Shown in pieces: positions 35,809 to 44,172 of a stretch of 64,000 nt of DNA. The DNA is from Actinophytocola sp. (GTDB lineage Bacteria > Actinomycetota > Actinomycetes > Mycobacteriales > Pseudonocardiaceae). The notes below the pieces were generated by a model. It was not told the origin of the DNA. It searched no databases and saw only the letters and a program-made list of their open reading frames with translations. Within the stretch, counting starts at the first letter, position 1, and each line of letters begins with the position of its first letter. The translations under genes were made by a program, and so were the position numbers. The stretch spans positions 1 through 64,000 of the forward strand of contig WHTY01000003.1 in NCBI GenBank assembly GCA_009377475.1, written 5' to 3'.

Positions 35809-38231
35809 CGTCGTGTTCTGCTGCTATCCGCCAGCTCCGGAGTTTCCGACGTCCGACACCTCCGACACCTCCGACATCGGTCGACAGCGTCGACCACGAC
35901 TTTCGCCTGGTGCCCGCCGCCCTCACGGTCTGGCTTGCCGGGTTGCTGGGGTTGCTCGGCACGTGGTGGATGGCGGCGCTGTGCGGCGTTGGTGCGCTGG
36001 TGGCGTCCGTGCTTCCCATCGTGCGGCGTTCCGGATTCGGCCGCCGCCATGGCGCCGCGGCGCTCGGCGTGGCGGGCGTGTTGAGTGCCGTGCCGTTGAC
36101 GGTGGTGCTCCACGGTGCCGAGCATGACCCACTGCGCGCGGTCGCCGCCGATGGTGGTCACGCGGTGCTGGACGTCGTGTTGACCAGTCGGTCACGAGCT
36201 ATCCGCGCGGCCGGGTATGCGGGCCAGCGTGCGGGCAGCGAACGTGTCGTGCTGCATGCCGACGTCGAGCGGGCCGTGGTGGCTGAGCGGATCGTCAGGA
36301 GCACAGGCCGGGTGCTGCTGATCGCTCCCGCCGACCGCTGGTCCCGGTTGGTGCCGGGGCAGCGGGCGCGGGTGTCCGGAACGCTGCTGCCAGCGTCGTC
36401 CGGTGAGCTGCTGGTGGCGGTGCTGCGGGTACGTGCTGCCCCTGGACGCGTCACGGCGGCGCCGTGGTGGCAACGCGCTGCCGCGTCGATGCGCCACGCG
36501 TTGCGCGCGGTGTCGGCGGATGTGCTTGGCCCTGACGAAGCGGGGTTGCTGCCGGGGCTCGTTGTCGGGGACACGTCGGCGCTGCCGTTGCGGGTGGAGG
36601 AGGAGTTCCTAGCGGCAGGTATGTCGCACCTGACGGCGGTGTCCGGGTCCAACGTCGTGATCGTGGTCGGAGCGGCGTTCGTGCTGCTCCGCCTCGTGCG
36701 GCTGGGGCCGAAGGCGTCGAGTGCCGTCGCCGGGGTGGTGTTGCTCGGGTACGTGGTCCTCGTCGGTTCCGAACCGAGCGTGCTGCGGGCAGGCGTGATG
36801 GGTGGGGTCGGACTGCTCGCGCTCGCGCTGGGCCGGAACCGCTCGGCGCTGCCCGCGCTGGCCTTCAGCGTGATCGTGCTGGTGTTGGTCGATCCGGCGA
36901 TGGCGATCAGCATCGGCTTCGCGTTGTCGGTATTAGCGACGGCGGCGCTGGTGCTACTCGCTCCGAGGTGGGTGGCTGCGGCACGACGCCGTGGTGTGCC
37001 GGCAGTCGTGGCAGCGGGGATCGCGGTGCCGTTGGCGGCGTTCGTCGCGACGATGCCGATCATCGCGGGATCCTCGGGCGAGATCAGCCTGGTGACGGTG
37101 GCAGCGAACGTGCTGGCCGAACCTGCGGTCGCGCCCGCCACCGTGCTTGGCGTGGTAGCCGCAGTCTGCGCGATGGCGGTACCCGTGTTGGCCGAGGTCG
37201 CGGTGTGGTTGGCGGGGCCAGCGGTGAGCTGGCTGGTGCTGGTCGCGAGGGAGGCCGAGGGCGTGCCCGGCGCCGTGATCGGATGGCCGGACGGCTGGTG
37301 GGGCGGACTCGCCGCCGCGCTCGTGTGCGTCGGTGTCGTCCTGGCTGTGCGTTCTCGGCTGCTGCTCACGATCTTCAGCGCAGGTGCGGTCGGCGTCGTT
37401 GTGGTGGCGATTCCGGTCGTCGTTGTGACGCCAGGGTGGCCGCCGTCGGGGTGGGTGTTCGTGGCCTGCGACGTCGGTCAGGGCGATGGTCTTGTGTTGT
37501 CGACTGGGGAGCGTGGCAGCGCCGTCGTGGTCGACACCGGCACCGAACTTGGCGACATCGACCGGTGCCTCGACCGGCTGGACGTCGAGCGGGTGCCGCT
37601 GGTGATCCTGAGTCACCTGCACGCCGATCACATCGGCGGCTTGGTTGCGGTGCTGGACGGCCGTGCGGTGGGCGGTATCGCCGTGGGCGAGGGCCGTACG
37701 CCAGAGTGGGCGTGGCGGCAGGTCGTGGCTACGGGCCGCCGATTCGACGTCGCGGTGCTGGAACTGGCGGTGGGTCAGCGGCTGACTTGGCCGAGCCTGC
37801 GGATGCGGGTGCTCGGACCCCAGTACGTGCCACCGCCTGACTCACGCGCGGACGGTGCCGACGTCAACGACGCATCGGTGGTGCTCAAGGTGGAGACACC
37901 GGCCGGGAGCGTGCTGCTGACGGGGGACGTCGAACTGGCTGCGCAAGCCGACCTGTTGGCATCGGATGAGGATCTACGCGCCGACGTGCTCAAGGTGCCG
38001 CATCATGGCAGCAGGGGCACGCTGCCCAGCTTCCTCGACGCCGTGGACCCTGCTGTCGCCGTGATCAGCGTTGGCGCGATGAACCGGTACGGCCACCCCA
38101 GCGCCATGGTGATCGAGGAGCTGCGTGACGGTGGAGCGCTCGTCGTGCGCACCGACACCGAAGGCGACATCGCGCTGGTTGCGGTCGACGGTGGCCTGCG
38201 GGTCGTGCCCGAGCGAGCGCGCTCGCCCTAA
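35805..38231 (+). CDS. comEC: ComEC/Rec2-type DNA uptake channel
   Basis: An 808-residue polytopic membrane protein with about ten segments. The competence domain core is GLLPGLVVGDTSALPLRVEEEFLAAGMSHLTAVSGSN (in two parts). A C-terminal metallo-beta-lactamase-like domain with LSHLHADHIGGL near residue 602 may degrade the non-transforming strand. ATG overlaps the comEA stop. In many actinobacteria holA follows; here a short hairpin element and the convergent glnX-like gene follow instead. Confidence 0.92.
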   Translation: MTSCSAAIRQLRSFRRPTPPTPPTSVDSVDHDFRLVPAALTVWLAGLLGLLGTWWMAALCGVGALVASVLPIVRRSGFGRRHGAAALGVAGVLSAVPLTVVLHGAEHDPLRAVAADGGHAVLDVVLTSRSRAIRAAGYAGQRAGSERVVLHADVERAVVAERIVRSTGRVLLIAPADRWSRLVPGQRARVSGTLLPASSGELLVAVLRVRAAPGRVTAAPWWQRAAASMRHALRAVSADVLGPDEAGLLPGLVVGDTSALPLRVEEEFLAAGMSHLTAVSGSNVVIVVGAAFVLLRLVRLGPKASSAVAGVVLLGYVVLVGSEPSVLRAGVMGGVGLLALALGRNRSALPALAFSVIVLVLVDPAMAISIGFALSVLATAALVLLAPRWVAAARRRGVPAVVAAGIAVPLAAFVATMPIIAGSSGEISLVTVAANVLAEPAVAPATVLGVVAAVCAMAVPVLAEVAVWLAGPAVSWLVLVAREAEGVPGAVIGWPDGWWGGLAAALVCVGVVLAVRSRLLLTIFSAGAVGVVVVAIPVVVVTPGWPPSGWVFVACDVGQGDGLVLSTGERGSAVVVDTGTELGDIDRCLDRLDVERVPLVILSHLHADHIGGLVAVLDGRAVGGIAVGEGRTPEWAWRQVVATGRRFDVAVLELAVGQRLTWPSLRMRVLGPQYVPPPDSRADGADVNDASVVLKVETPAGSVLLTGDVELAAQADLLASDEDLRADVLKVPHHGSRGTLPSFLDAVDPAVAVISVGAMNRYGHPSAMVIEELRDGGALVVRTDTEGDIALVAVDGGLRVVPERARSP

Positions 38232-38292
38232 CTGATCCAGACCGGCGAAGATCTATGCGCAGCTCGGCTCGGTGGAAACCTCACCGGCTCGG

Positions 38293-38370
38293 CTCCGCTA
38301 GGGAGATTGCGCGATTTGCGCCGGATTCGTGTCAATTTGTCATGTTTCCGCGACCATCTACCTGGCGAAG
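38293..38370. repeat. 78-bp hairpin element, copy 1
   Basis: The interior ATTGCGCG...TGCGCCGGA...CGACCAT and right arm CCTGGCGAAG (38361-38370) closely match the element at 63411-63488, and both span 78 bases. The left arm here (CTCCGCTAGG) is degenerate. It lies between the convergent comEC and glnX-like genes. The rest of this 180-base gap holds one 21-bp-type repeat unit (38389-38409) and no gene. Confidence 0.6.
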
Positions 38371-38388
38371 TGCCGCTCGCGGGGTCAG

Positions 38389-38409
38389 GAGCGGGGGACA
38401 CGGCGGCGG
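38389..38409. repeat. Single 21-bp-family repeat unit
   Basis: On the minus strand it reads GTGTCCCCCGCTCC, matching the units of arrays A-D. It lies just beyond the stop of the minus-strand glnX-like gene, so it also sits at a gene 3' end. Confidence 0.5.
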
Positions 38410-38413
38410 GGCG

Positions 38414-39988
38414 TCAGCGGTATTCGCGGAGGCGCTGCCAGACGCCCGCGCCTGCCGCGAACGCGGTGAGCAGGCTCAGGATGGCCACCCCGGGCGTCAT
38501 GGCGGTCAGGGTGGAGCGGGCCGTGGTGATCTCGGTCGTCGCGCGATGTCGGACGTCGTCGACGGCGGAGCCGAGCTCGTCGTCGACCGTGTCGAAGGCG
38601 TCCGAACCCGGCGAGCCGAGGAGGGTCTCGACGGCACCGGCTTGCGCCACGCCCGCGGTGCTCAGCACGGTTCGGTGTTCGTGCAGCCACACGTCGGTGG
38701 CGGCAGCGGTGGTGTCGATCTGATCCTGGATCGCCGGATCGTCCGTGGCCGCCTTGGCGAGGGCGAGTCCCCCGCGCGCGTGGCCGACGTCGCCGGCGTC
38801 GGCGCTCCCGATGCCCGAGCCGCCGGGAGAGGAGGGACTCCGGCTTGGAGCGATGATGTCCGAGGCGTTCCCCGACCCCACCAGCCGTTTCCGCAGTTCA
38901 ACGAACCGTTCCTGGTAGCGGTCGGTGTCGTGGTCGTCGCGGGCGGACACCAGCAACAGCGCCTCGTTGGCGCGCGCGGCGAGCGCGGTGATGCGGGCGT
39001 CGGTCAGCGCGTCCCCGACCTGGGTGCCGTCCTCGGACGACCGTTCGACGTGCGATCCCGCCGCGTTCGCGCCCACCGTCGTCCACAGCAGCATCGTGAC
39101 CGCCATCGCCGTCGCCGCGACCAGACCGACGTTGATCAGGCGGTTCGTGCGCCGCCGCAGCCACACCTGCGCGCCGACCAGCGCGGCGATCAGCAATCCG
39201 ATCAGCGCCAGCTCCAGCAGTGGGAACGACATCGTGGACAACTGCCGGTCGGTCACCTGCGCCCGTGCGGCCTGGTGCAGCTCCCGCGCGGCGGGCAGCA
39301 GATGCGCGCGCATCGCGTCGGCGGCGAGCAGCTGATACGTCGACGCGATCGGCTCGCCCTCCCGGTTGTACGACCGCGCCGTCTCCACCAGGACCGTGTA
39401 CTCCGACAGCCTGCCGGGCAGCGTGCCGAGCAGGTTGCGACGACCAGGGTCGGCGTCCTCGTCGCGCGCGGCGACCAGCGTCGCGAGCGCGGACTGCGCC
39501 TCGCCGATCGCCGTTTCGTACGAGGTCTCGTAGCGCACCCGGTCGGTCGCCCGGTCCTGGTCGCGCGCGAGGAACGCCGCCGCTGCCGCTATGTCCGCTG
39601 TGGACAGTGACCGGTGGAACTCCGCGGCGGCCACCCTAAGCTGGCCGGACGACGTCGCCAGGTCGGACAACGTCGCCTGCCGCGAGTGCACGCTCAACGA
39701 CGTCACCAGCCCGACGACGAGCCCCGCGATGACCAGCGCCACCAGGAGCGCACCCCACTGGCCCGGCGTGCTGCGCAACAGATCCTTGCGGCGCATCCCC
39801 AACGCCGACGGGCGCTCCGCCCGCTCGGCGACGTCGTCGATCACGGTGCCGGTCTCGCCGGAAGCATCAACCAAGCCGGAAGGGCCAACCGAGCCGGAAG
39901 GGCCAACCGCGCCGGAAGCATCAACCGAGCCGGAAATAGCGACCGCGCCAGCGGCGTCGGAATCTGCGTCGGTGTCGTGCTCGGTCAC
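38414..39988 (-). CDS. GlnX-like four-pass membrane sensor protein
   Basis: A 524-residue protein. An acidic cytoplasmic tail with hexapeptide repeats (ASGAVGPSGSVGPSG) precedes four membrane segments: GALLVALVIAGLVVGLV near 85, LLELALIGLLIAALVGA, NVGLVAATAMAVTMLLW, and GVAILSLLTAFAAGAGV at the C-terminus. Two helical extracytoplasmic domains of about 170 residues lie between. This topology next to an amino acid-binding protein resembles GlnX, which with GlnH relays amino acid levels to PknG in mycobacteria and corynebacteria. No pknG is adjacent. The start overlaps the stop of the binding-protein gene. Confidence 0.6.
   Translation of the reverse strand: MTEHDTDADSDAAGAVAISGSVDASGAVGPSGSVGPSGLVDASGETGTVIDDVAERAERPSALGMRRKDLLRSTPGQWGALLVALVIAGLVVGLVTSLSVHSRQATLSDLATSSGQLRVAAAEFHRSLSTADIAAAAAFLARDQDRATDRVRYETSYETAIGEAQSALATLVAARDEDADPGRRNLLGTLPGRLSEYTVLVETARSYNREGEPIASTYQLLAADAMRAHLLPAARELHQAARAQVTDRQLSTMSFPLLELALIGLLIAALVGAQVWLRRRTNRLINVGLVAATAMAVTMLLWTTVGANAAGSHVERSSEDGTQVGDALTDARITALAARANEALLLVSARDDHDTDRYQERFVELRKRLVGSGNASDIIAPSRSPSSPGGSGIGSADAGDVGHARGGLALAKAATDDPAIQDQIDTTAAATDVWLHEHRTVLSTAGVAQAGAVETLLGSPGSDAFDTVDDELGSAVDDVRHRATTEITTARSTLTAMTPGVAILSLLTAFAAGAGVWQRLREYR
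39857..39946. repeat. Five 18-bp in-frame tandem repeats
   Basis: Units start GCCGGAA at 39857, 39875, 39893, 39911 and 39929; two variants (AGCATCAACC and AGGGCCAACC) alternate, and the last is diverged. They encode six-residue repeats in the cytoplasmic tail of the GlnX-like protein, so copy number could vary between strains without shifting the frame. Confidence 0.85.
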
Positions 39989-40863
39989 GCGTCACCGCAC
40001 AGTTGGTCGGTGGTCATGTCCGGCGGAGGCGCGTTTCGCTCGCTGAAACCGAACGGCTTCACGATGCGCAGCCACTCACCGGACTTCTTGAGCTTGCGCA
40101 GCTCGGTGTCGAACGCGGTGACGAAATCGGTCGCCCCGCGCGGGAAGGTGAACGCGCCGACACCCGGCTCCGACCGGTGCGGGAACGGCTCGGTCTTCTC
40201 CAGTCCCGACCCCGGGTTCCGCTCAAGCAGCCACGCCGCCGTCGTGTCCAACGTCGCCGCGCCGTACACCCGGCCGTCCTGCACCGCGCGGAACACGCTG
40301 TCCTGGTCGCCGAGCGTCACGATCTGCTCCTCCGGCACCCCGGCCTCGACCGCGTACCCCAGCTCAACCGCGCCGGTGAGCACGGCGATCAGGACGTCCT
40401 TGCCGGGGATGTCGGTGAACCGGGTGATGCCCTTCGGATTGCCTTTCGGCACCAGGAACGCGGACTCGACCTGGTAGTCCGGGATGGAGAACGCCGCGTC
40501 GGCGCAGCGCGACGGGTTGATGAACATCCCCGCCGCGACGAAGGCGTACCGGTTGGCCTTGAGACCGGGGATGAGCTGGCGGAAGTCGGCGAGCTCACCC
40601 GCCAGCTCCGTGATGCCGAGCGGCTTCAGCACCGCCCGCGCCACCTCGGGCGCCTCGCCGGTGAGCCTGCCGGTCTCGTCGATGAACCCGTACGGCGCCT
40701 CGTTGGCGAAACCGACCTTGATGGTGCCGGTCCGCTGCGCCTCCTTGAAGCTGGTGCTCGCCCCTTCCGACCCGCAGCCGGTCGCCGTGACCAGGCCGGT
40801 CGCCGCCACCCCGCGCAGGAGGGTGCGACGGGTCAGAGCGCGTGGTCCAGTGCCGGTGGACAC
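39985..40863 (-). CDS. Amino acid/ectoine-type extracellular solute-binding lipoprotein (GlnH/EhuB-like)
   Basis: A 292-residue type II periplasmic binding protein (SBP_bac_3). The N-terminus has RRTLLRGVAATGLVTATGC, a twin-arginine motif plus lipobox with Cys near 30. The core GTIKVGFANEAPYGFIDETG and EAPEVARAVLKPLGI strongly resemble EhuB ectoine-binding proteins. No permease or ATPase is adjacent; it is instead coupled by a 4-base overlap to the GlnX-like gene. A sensory role like GlnH is therefore more likely than transport (inference). Confidence 0.75.
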   Translation of the reverse strand: MSTGTGPRALTRRTLLRGVAATGLVTATGCGSEGASTSFKEAQRTGTIKVGFANEAPYGFIDETGRLTGEAPEVARAVLKPLGITELAGELADFRQLIPGLKANRYAFVAAGMFINPSRCADAAFSIPDYQVESAFLVPKGNPKGITRFTDIPGKDVLIAVLTGAVELGYAVEAGVPEEQIVTLGDQDSVFRAVQDGRVYGAATLDTTAAWLLERNPGSGLEKTEPFPHRSEPGVGAFTFPRGATDFVTAFDTELRKLKKSGEWLRIVKPFGFSERNAPPPDMTTDQLCGDA

Positions 40864-40935
40864 GTCGCGGGCACCTCTCCGTTCTCCTCGACATCCTCGC
40901 GGGGCGGTGGCGTTAACGTAACCGGCGACAGCCTG

Positions 40936-41979
40936 TCACGACACCGTTTCGCCCGGATTGGGCACCGCTGGGGGTCGACACGCGATCACGTCGAGCGCCC
41001 CATCGAGCCCAGCTAGTCGCGCCGGTCCGGCGGCGTGGGGGACGACGATGGTGGTGCCTCGCGCCAGCGGCAGGGATGGGCCGTCGGCGGTGTGCAGCGT
41101 ACCGCTGCCGTCCAGCACGACGAGCACGGCGAAGCCCGCCGCCACCGTCGCATCGCCCGACAGCCGGTCGGCGCGAAAGAAGCCGGCCGCGGCGTCGGCC
41201 AGCAGCGACCCGGACTCGCGGCGGGTGAGCAACGTCGCCAGGCGGTCCTCGTCCCAGGCGGATCGGTCCAGCGCGGCCAGCGCCCGCTCGAAACCGATCC
41301 CCAGGTGCGCCTGTTCCGCGGTGTCAAGGAACCCCTGCCACTCCAGCGTCAGCGACAGATCGCTCGGCTGCTGCAACTCCAGCACGAACACGCCATCGCC
41401 GATGGCATGCGGCAGCCCTGCGGGGATGACCAGCGCGTCGCCCGCGCGCACCGGGATCTCGTTGAGCGCGCCGAGCAGCGCGGCACGATCCTGCTCGGAC
41501 ACCCACTGCCGCGCCGTCGCCTCGTCGACGTCGTCGCGGAACCCCGCCCAGACCCGGGGCCGCTCACCGGTCGTGCCCAGCACGAGCCACGCCTCCGTCT
41601 TGCCGCACCCCGCGCTGAGGTGCGTCCGCGCGAAGTCGTCCGAGGGGTGGCAGTGCACCGGTAGCCGCTGCCCGGCGTCGAGCAGCTTCACCAGCAACCC
41701 CGTGCTGTCCCCGAACCGGGCGACGTGCTCGGCGCCCAGCCAGCCGTGCGGATCGGCGCGAACGGCGTCCGCAAGCCGGTTGCCATCGGCGAGCACGCTC
41801 AGCCCGGTGCTGGCGGTGCCGAACCGCGCCGTCGTGGACGCGACCCAGTCCTCTGGCCGGTAGTCGTCCAGCATCGGCAGGCCGCGGAACTCCGCGATCG
41901 CCACGCCGCCCCGGTAGAAGTGCGGCGGCTGGTTCGGGGGCAAGGGCTCGGCTTTCGGCTGCCGTTTCACGTCGTTCAT
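40936..41979 (-). CDS. manA: Mannose-6-phosphate isomerase, class I
   Basis: A 347-residue cupin-fold isomerase interconverting mannose 6-phosphate and fructose 6-phosphate. Metal-binding segments: LPVHCHPSDDFARTHL, GKTEAWLVL, and GLPHAIGDGVFVLELQQPSD. The C-terminal cupin ends GTTIVVPHAAGPARL. I chose ATG 41979 (MNDVKR) over an upstream GTG because the N-terminus then fits the family. It is followed by 70 bases and the glnH-like gene on the same strand. Sequence length and spacing suggest a divergent actinobacterial paralogue, so the exact sugar is not certain. Confidence 0.75.
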   Translation of the reverse strand: MNDVKRQPKAEPLPPNQPPHFYRGGVAIAEFRGLPMLDDYRPEDWVASTTARFGTASTGLSVLADGNRLADAVRADPHGWLGAEHVARFGDSTGLLVKLLDAGQRLPVHCHPSDDFARTHLSAGCGKTEAWLVLGTTGERPRVWAGFRDDVDEATARQWVSEQDRAALLGALNEIPVRAGDALVIPAGLPHAIGDGVFVLELQQPSDLSLTLEWQGFLDTAEQAHLGIGFERALAALDRSAWDEDRLATLLTRRESGSLLADAAAGFFRADRLSGDATVAAGFAVLVVLDGSGTLHTADGPSLPLARGTTIVVPHAAGPARLAGLDGALDVIACRPPAVPNPGETVS

Positions 41980-42122
41980 ACCGCCCAGTGTCCCGGTGAC
42001 AGCCGTCACGCTTCAGAATGACTACCAGAGCGGCAGTCACGCCGCCGTTGGCGGGTTCAGCGCTGAGCCCACATCCCCACTCAGTGAGCGAGAACCGCCT
42101 TTTCATGTGTCTGGAGGAAATC

Positions 42123-42491
42123 GTGGTTGGCAAGGCCGCAACGGTGTTCCGGATTATCGCCGTCGCCGAAGCGCTGTCCTGGGTAGCGCTGCTCGCGGGC
42201 ATGTTCGTCAAGTACGTGGTCGAGTTCGGCGAGGGCGGTGTGCCCGTCATCGGGATGGTGCACGGCATCCTGTTCGTCGTCTACGTCCTGACGGCGCTGG
42301 CCGTGCACCGGATCTTCGGCTGGGACGGCAAGACGCTGCTGCTCGCGCTCGCCGCGAGCGTGCCGCCGCTGTGCACCTGGTGGTTCGAGCTGTGGGCGCT
42401 GCGCTCCGGCAAGTTCGACGGCCCGGAGATCGACCGGCACGCCGGTGTCGCGCTGTACCTGTCGCGCGGCCGCGAGCAGGCGCCCGCCTGA
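42123..42491 (+). CDS. DUF3817 membrane protein
   Basis: A 122-residue integral membrane protein with three or four segments (RIIAVAEALSWVALLAGMF, VIGMVHGILFVVYVLTALAV, LLLALAASVPPLCTWWFELW). It matches the DUF3817 family, common in actinobacteria and of unknown function. GTG 42123 has a strong GGAGGAAA six bases upstream. It is convergent with the MarR gene; the two stops adjoin with no gap. Confidence 0.8.
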   Translation: MVGKAATVFRIIAVAEALSWVALLAGMFVKYVVEFGEGGVPVIGMVHGILFVVYVLTALAVHRIFGWDGKTLLLALAASVPPLCTWWFELWALRSGKFDGPEIDRHAGVALYLSRGREQAPA

Positions 42492-42989
42492 TCACTCGAA
42501 GTCGCCGGTCGCCTTCCGCACCCTGGTCAGCAGCTCGATGAGCTGATCGGTCTGCCGGTCGGTCAGCCCGTTCAGGCCGAAGTCGATGTCGGTGACGGCT
42601 TTCGTCGCCTCCTCGCAGCGCTGCCTGCCCGCAGGGGTGATCTCCACCAGAGTGGTGCGCCGGTCCGTCGGGTGGGGCAGTCGGGTGACAAGGTCGTCGG
42701 CTTCCAGCCGGTCGACGATGTTGGTGACGCTGGTCGGGTGCAGTTGCAGTCGTTCGCCCATGACGCGCATCGGCAGGCTGCCGCGCCGGGCGAACGTCAG
42801 CAGCACCAGCGCCTCGAACCGGGCGAAGGTCAGCTTGTGCTGCCTGAGCGCGCCGTCCACGGCGGACTGGATGATCTGCTGCACCCGCATCACGCCGGTG
42901 GTGGCGGCCATGGTCCGCGCTGGTCCGATGCGTTCGTCCCAGAGTTCCGCGGCGCGGGCGATGGGGTCGAACGGCAACGGATCTTTCAT
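42492..42989 (-). CDS. MarR-family transcriptional regulator
   Basis: A 165-residue winged-helix regulator. The DNA-binding region is RGSLPMRVMGERLQLHPTSVTNIVDRLEADDLV, with the wing RLPHPTDRRTTLVEITPAG. The dimerising helices are at both ends. ATG 42989 gives the usual length; a GTG farther upstream is less likely. Its target is unknown; it is not linked to a catabolic gene here, and the nearest divergent gene is the CnoX-like thioredoxin. Confidence 0.85.
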   Translation of the reverse strand: MKDPLPFDPIARAAELWDERIGPARTMAATTGVMRVQQIIQSAVDGALRQHKLTFARFEALVLLTFARRGSLPMRVMGERLQLHPTSVTNIVDRLEADDLVTRLPHPTDRRTTLVEITPAGRQRCEEATKAVTDIDFGLNGLTDRQTDQLIELLTRVRKATGDFE

Positions 42990-43115
42990 AGCGGTGAAGC
43001 TACCAACACCACCGGCTTGCGGCGGCGGCCGACCGGCCGCGAGGTGTAATGGTTCACGCCGGTTCAGCCGCCGGGTCGTGGTGAGCGTGTCGGCGTTTCG
43101 TGCCAGGATGGTGAC

Positions 43116-44105
43116 GTGATACAACCACCCGGATCCGCACCGAGACCAGGTGCGCAATCAGCACAACCTTCCCCCGCGGCCTCGGCCTCGCTCGCGGGCG
43201 CGGTCGACCTGTCCGGACTCAAGCAGCGGGCGGAAGCAGCCTCCCAGCAGCAAGTCGCAGGCGGCGGGCAGCAGGCAGGGCCGCCAAGCGCCGGTGGTGC
43301 CGTCATCGACGTCACGGAGTCGAGCTTCCAAGCCGACGTCGTTGAGCGCTCGATGCAGCAGCTCGTCGTCGTGGACCTCTGGGCGGAATGGTGCGGGCCG
43401 TGCAAGCAGCTCGGTCCCCTCCTCGACAAGCTGGCCAACGAGGCCAACGGCGCATGGGTGCTCGCCAAGGTCGACGTCGACGCGAACCCGCGCATCGCCC
43501 AGCTCTTCGGCGCGCAGTCCATCCCGACAGTCGTCGCCATCGCGGGCGGCCAGCCGGTCGACGCGTTCTCCGGCGCGCTGCCGGAGCCGGAGATTCGCAA
43601 GTGGCTGACCACGCTGCTCGACGCGCTGCGGGACAAGTTGCCCGGCGTCCAGGCCGCGGAGCAGGCGGGCGAGCCGGCCGAGGTCGATGAGCCGGAGGAC
43701 CCCCGGTTCACCGAGGCGGAGGCCGCGTTCGAGCGGGGTGACTTCGCCGAGGCCGAGGCCGCCTACCAGCGCGTCCTCGACGAGGAACCGGCCAACACCG
43801 AGGCCCAAGCCGCGCTGAACCAGGTGCGCTTCGCCGCCCGCACCGACTCGATCGACCCCAGCGTCATCGAGGCGTCTAACGCCGACCCCGCCGACCCGAA
43901 GGCCGCGATGTCCGCCGCCGACGTCGAGGTCGCGCGGCAGCAGCCGGAGGACGCGTTCGCCCGGCTGATCGCCGCCATTCGCGTCAACGCGGGCGAGACC
44001 AAGGACGAGCTGCGCAACCACCTCGTCGAGCTGTTCGAGCTGTTCGACCCTGCCGACGAGCGCGTGATCAAGGCCCGCAGGGACCTGGCCAGCGCGCTGT
44101 TCTGA
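43116..44105 (+). CDS. Thioredoxin-TPR protein (CnoX/YbbN-like)
   Basis: A 329-residue cytosolic protein. A Gln/Ala/Pro-rich leader of about 60 residues precedes a thioredoxin domain with an intact active site, [13 protein letters not shown] near residue 92. Tetratricopeptide-like helices follow ([24 protein letters not shown] and [23 protein letters not shown]). The family includes E. coli CnoX, a holdase chaperone that lacks one active-site Cys. Here both Cys are present, so redox activity is likely. It ends one base before a 29-bp palindrome. Confidence 0.85.
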   Translation: MIQPPGSAPRPGAQSAQPSPAASASLAGAVDLSGLKQRAEAASQQQVAGGGQQAGPPSAGGAVIDVTESSFQADVVERSMQQLVVVDLWAEWCGPCKQLGPLLDKLANEANGAWVLAKVDVDANPRIAQLFGAQSIPTVVAIAGGQPVDAFSGALPEPEIRKWLTTLLDALRDKLPGVQAAEQAGEPAEVDEPEDPRFTEAEAAFERGDFAEAEAAYQRVLDEEPANTEAQAALNQVRFAARTDSIDPSVIEASNADPADPKAAMSAADVEVARQQPEDAFARLIAAIRVNAGETKDELRNHLVELFELFDPADERVIKARRDLASALF

Positions 44106-44106
44106 C

Positions 44107-44165
44107 GGTGGTATGAAGGGCTTCTTACTTGCGTCAGACGCAAGTAAGAAGCCCTTCATACCACC
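44107..44165. terminator. Perfect 29-bp palindrome, bidirectional terminator candidate
   Basis: Arms 44107-44135 and 44137-44165 are fully complementary around a single A (a practical loop of about seven bases). The core is GAAGGGCTTCTTACTTGCG, the same as in the palindromes at 6027 and 14184. It fills the gap between the convergent CnoX-like gene and the zinc peptidase gene. Confidence 0.78.
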
Positions 44166-44172
44166 ACCGGCG

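Noticed and set aside
38232..38413. holA expected after comEC by synteny
   Set aside because: Only a hairpin element and one repeat unit are found; no polymerase delta-subunit sequence is visible in either strand.
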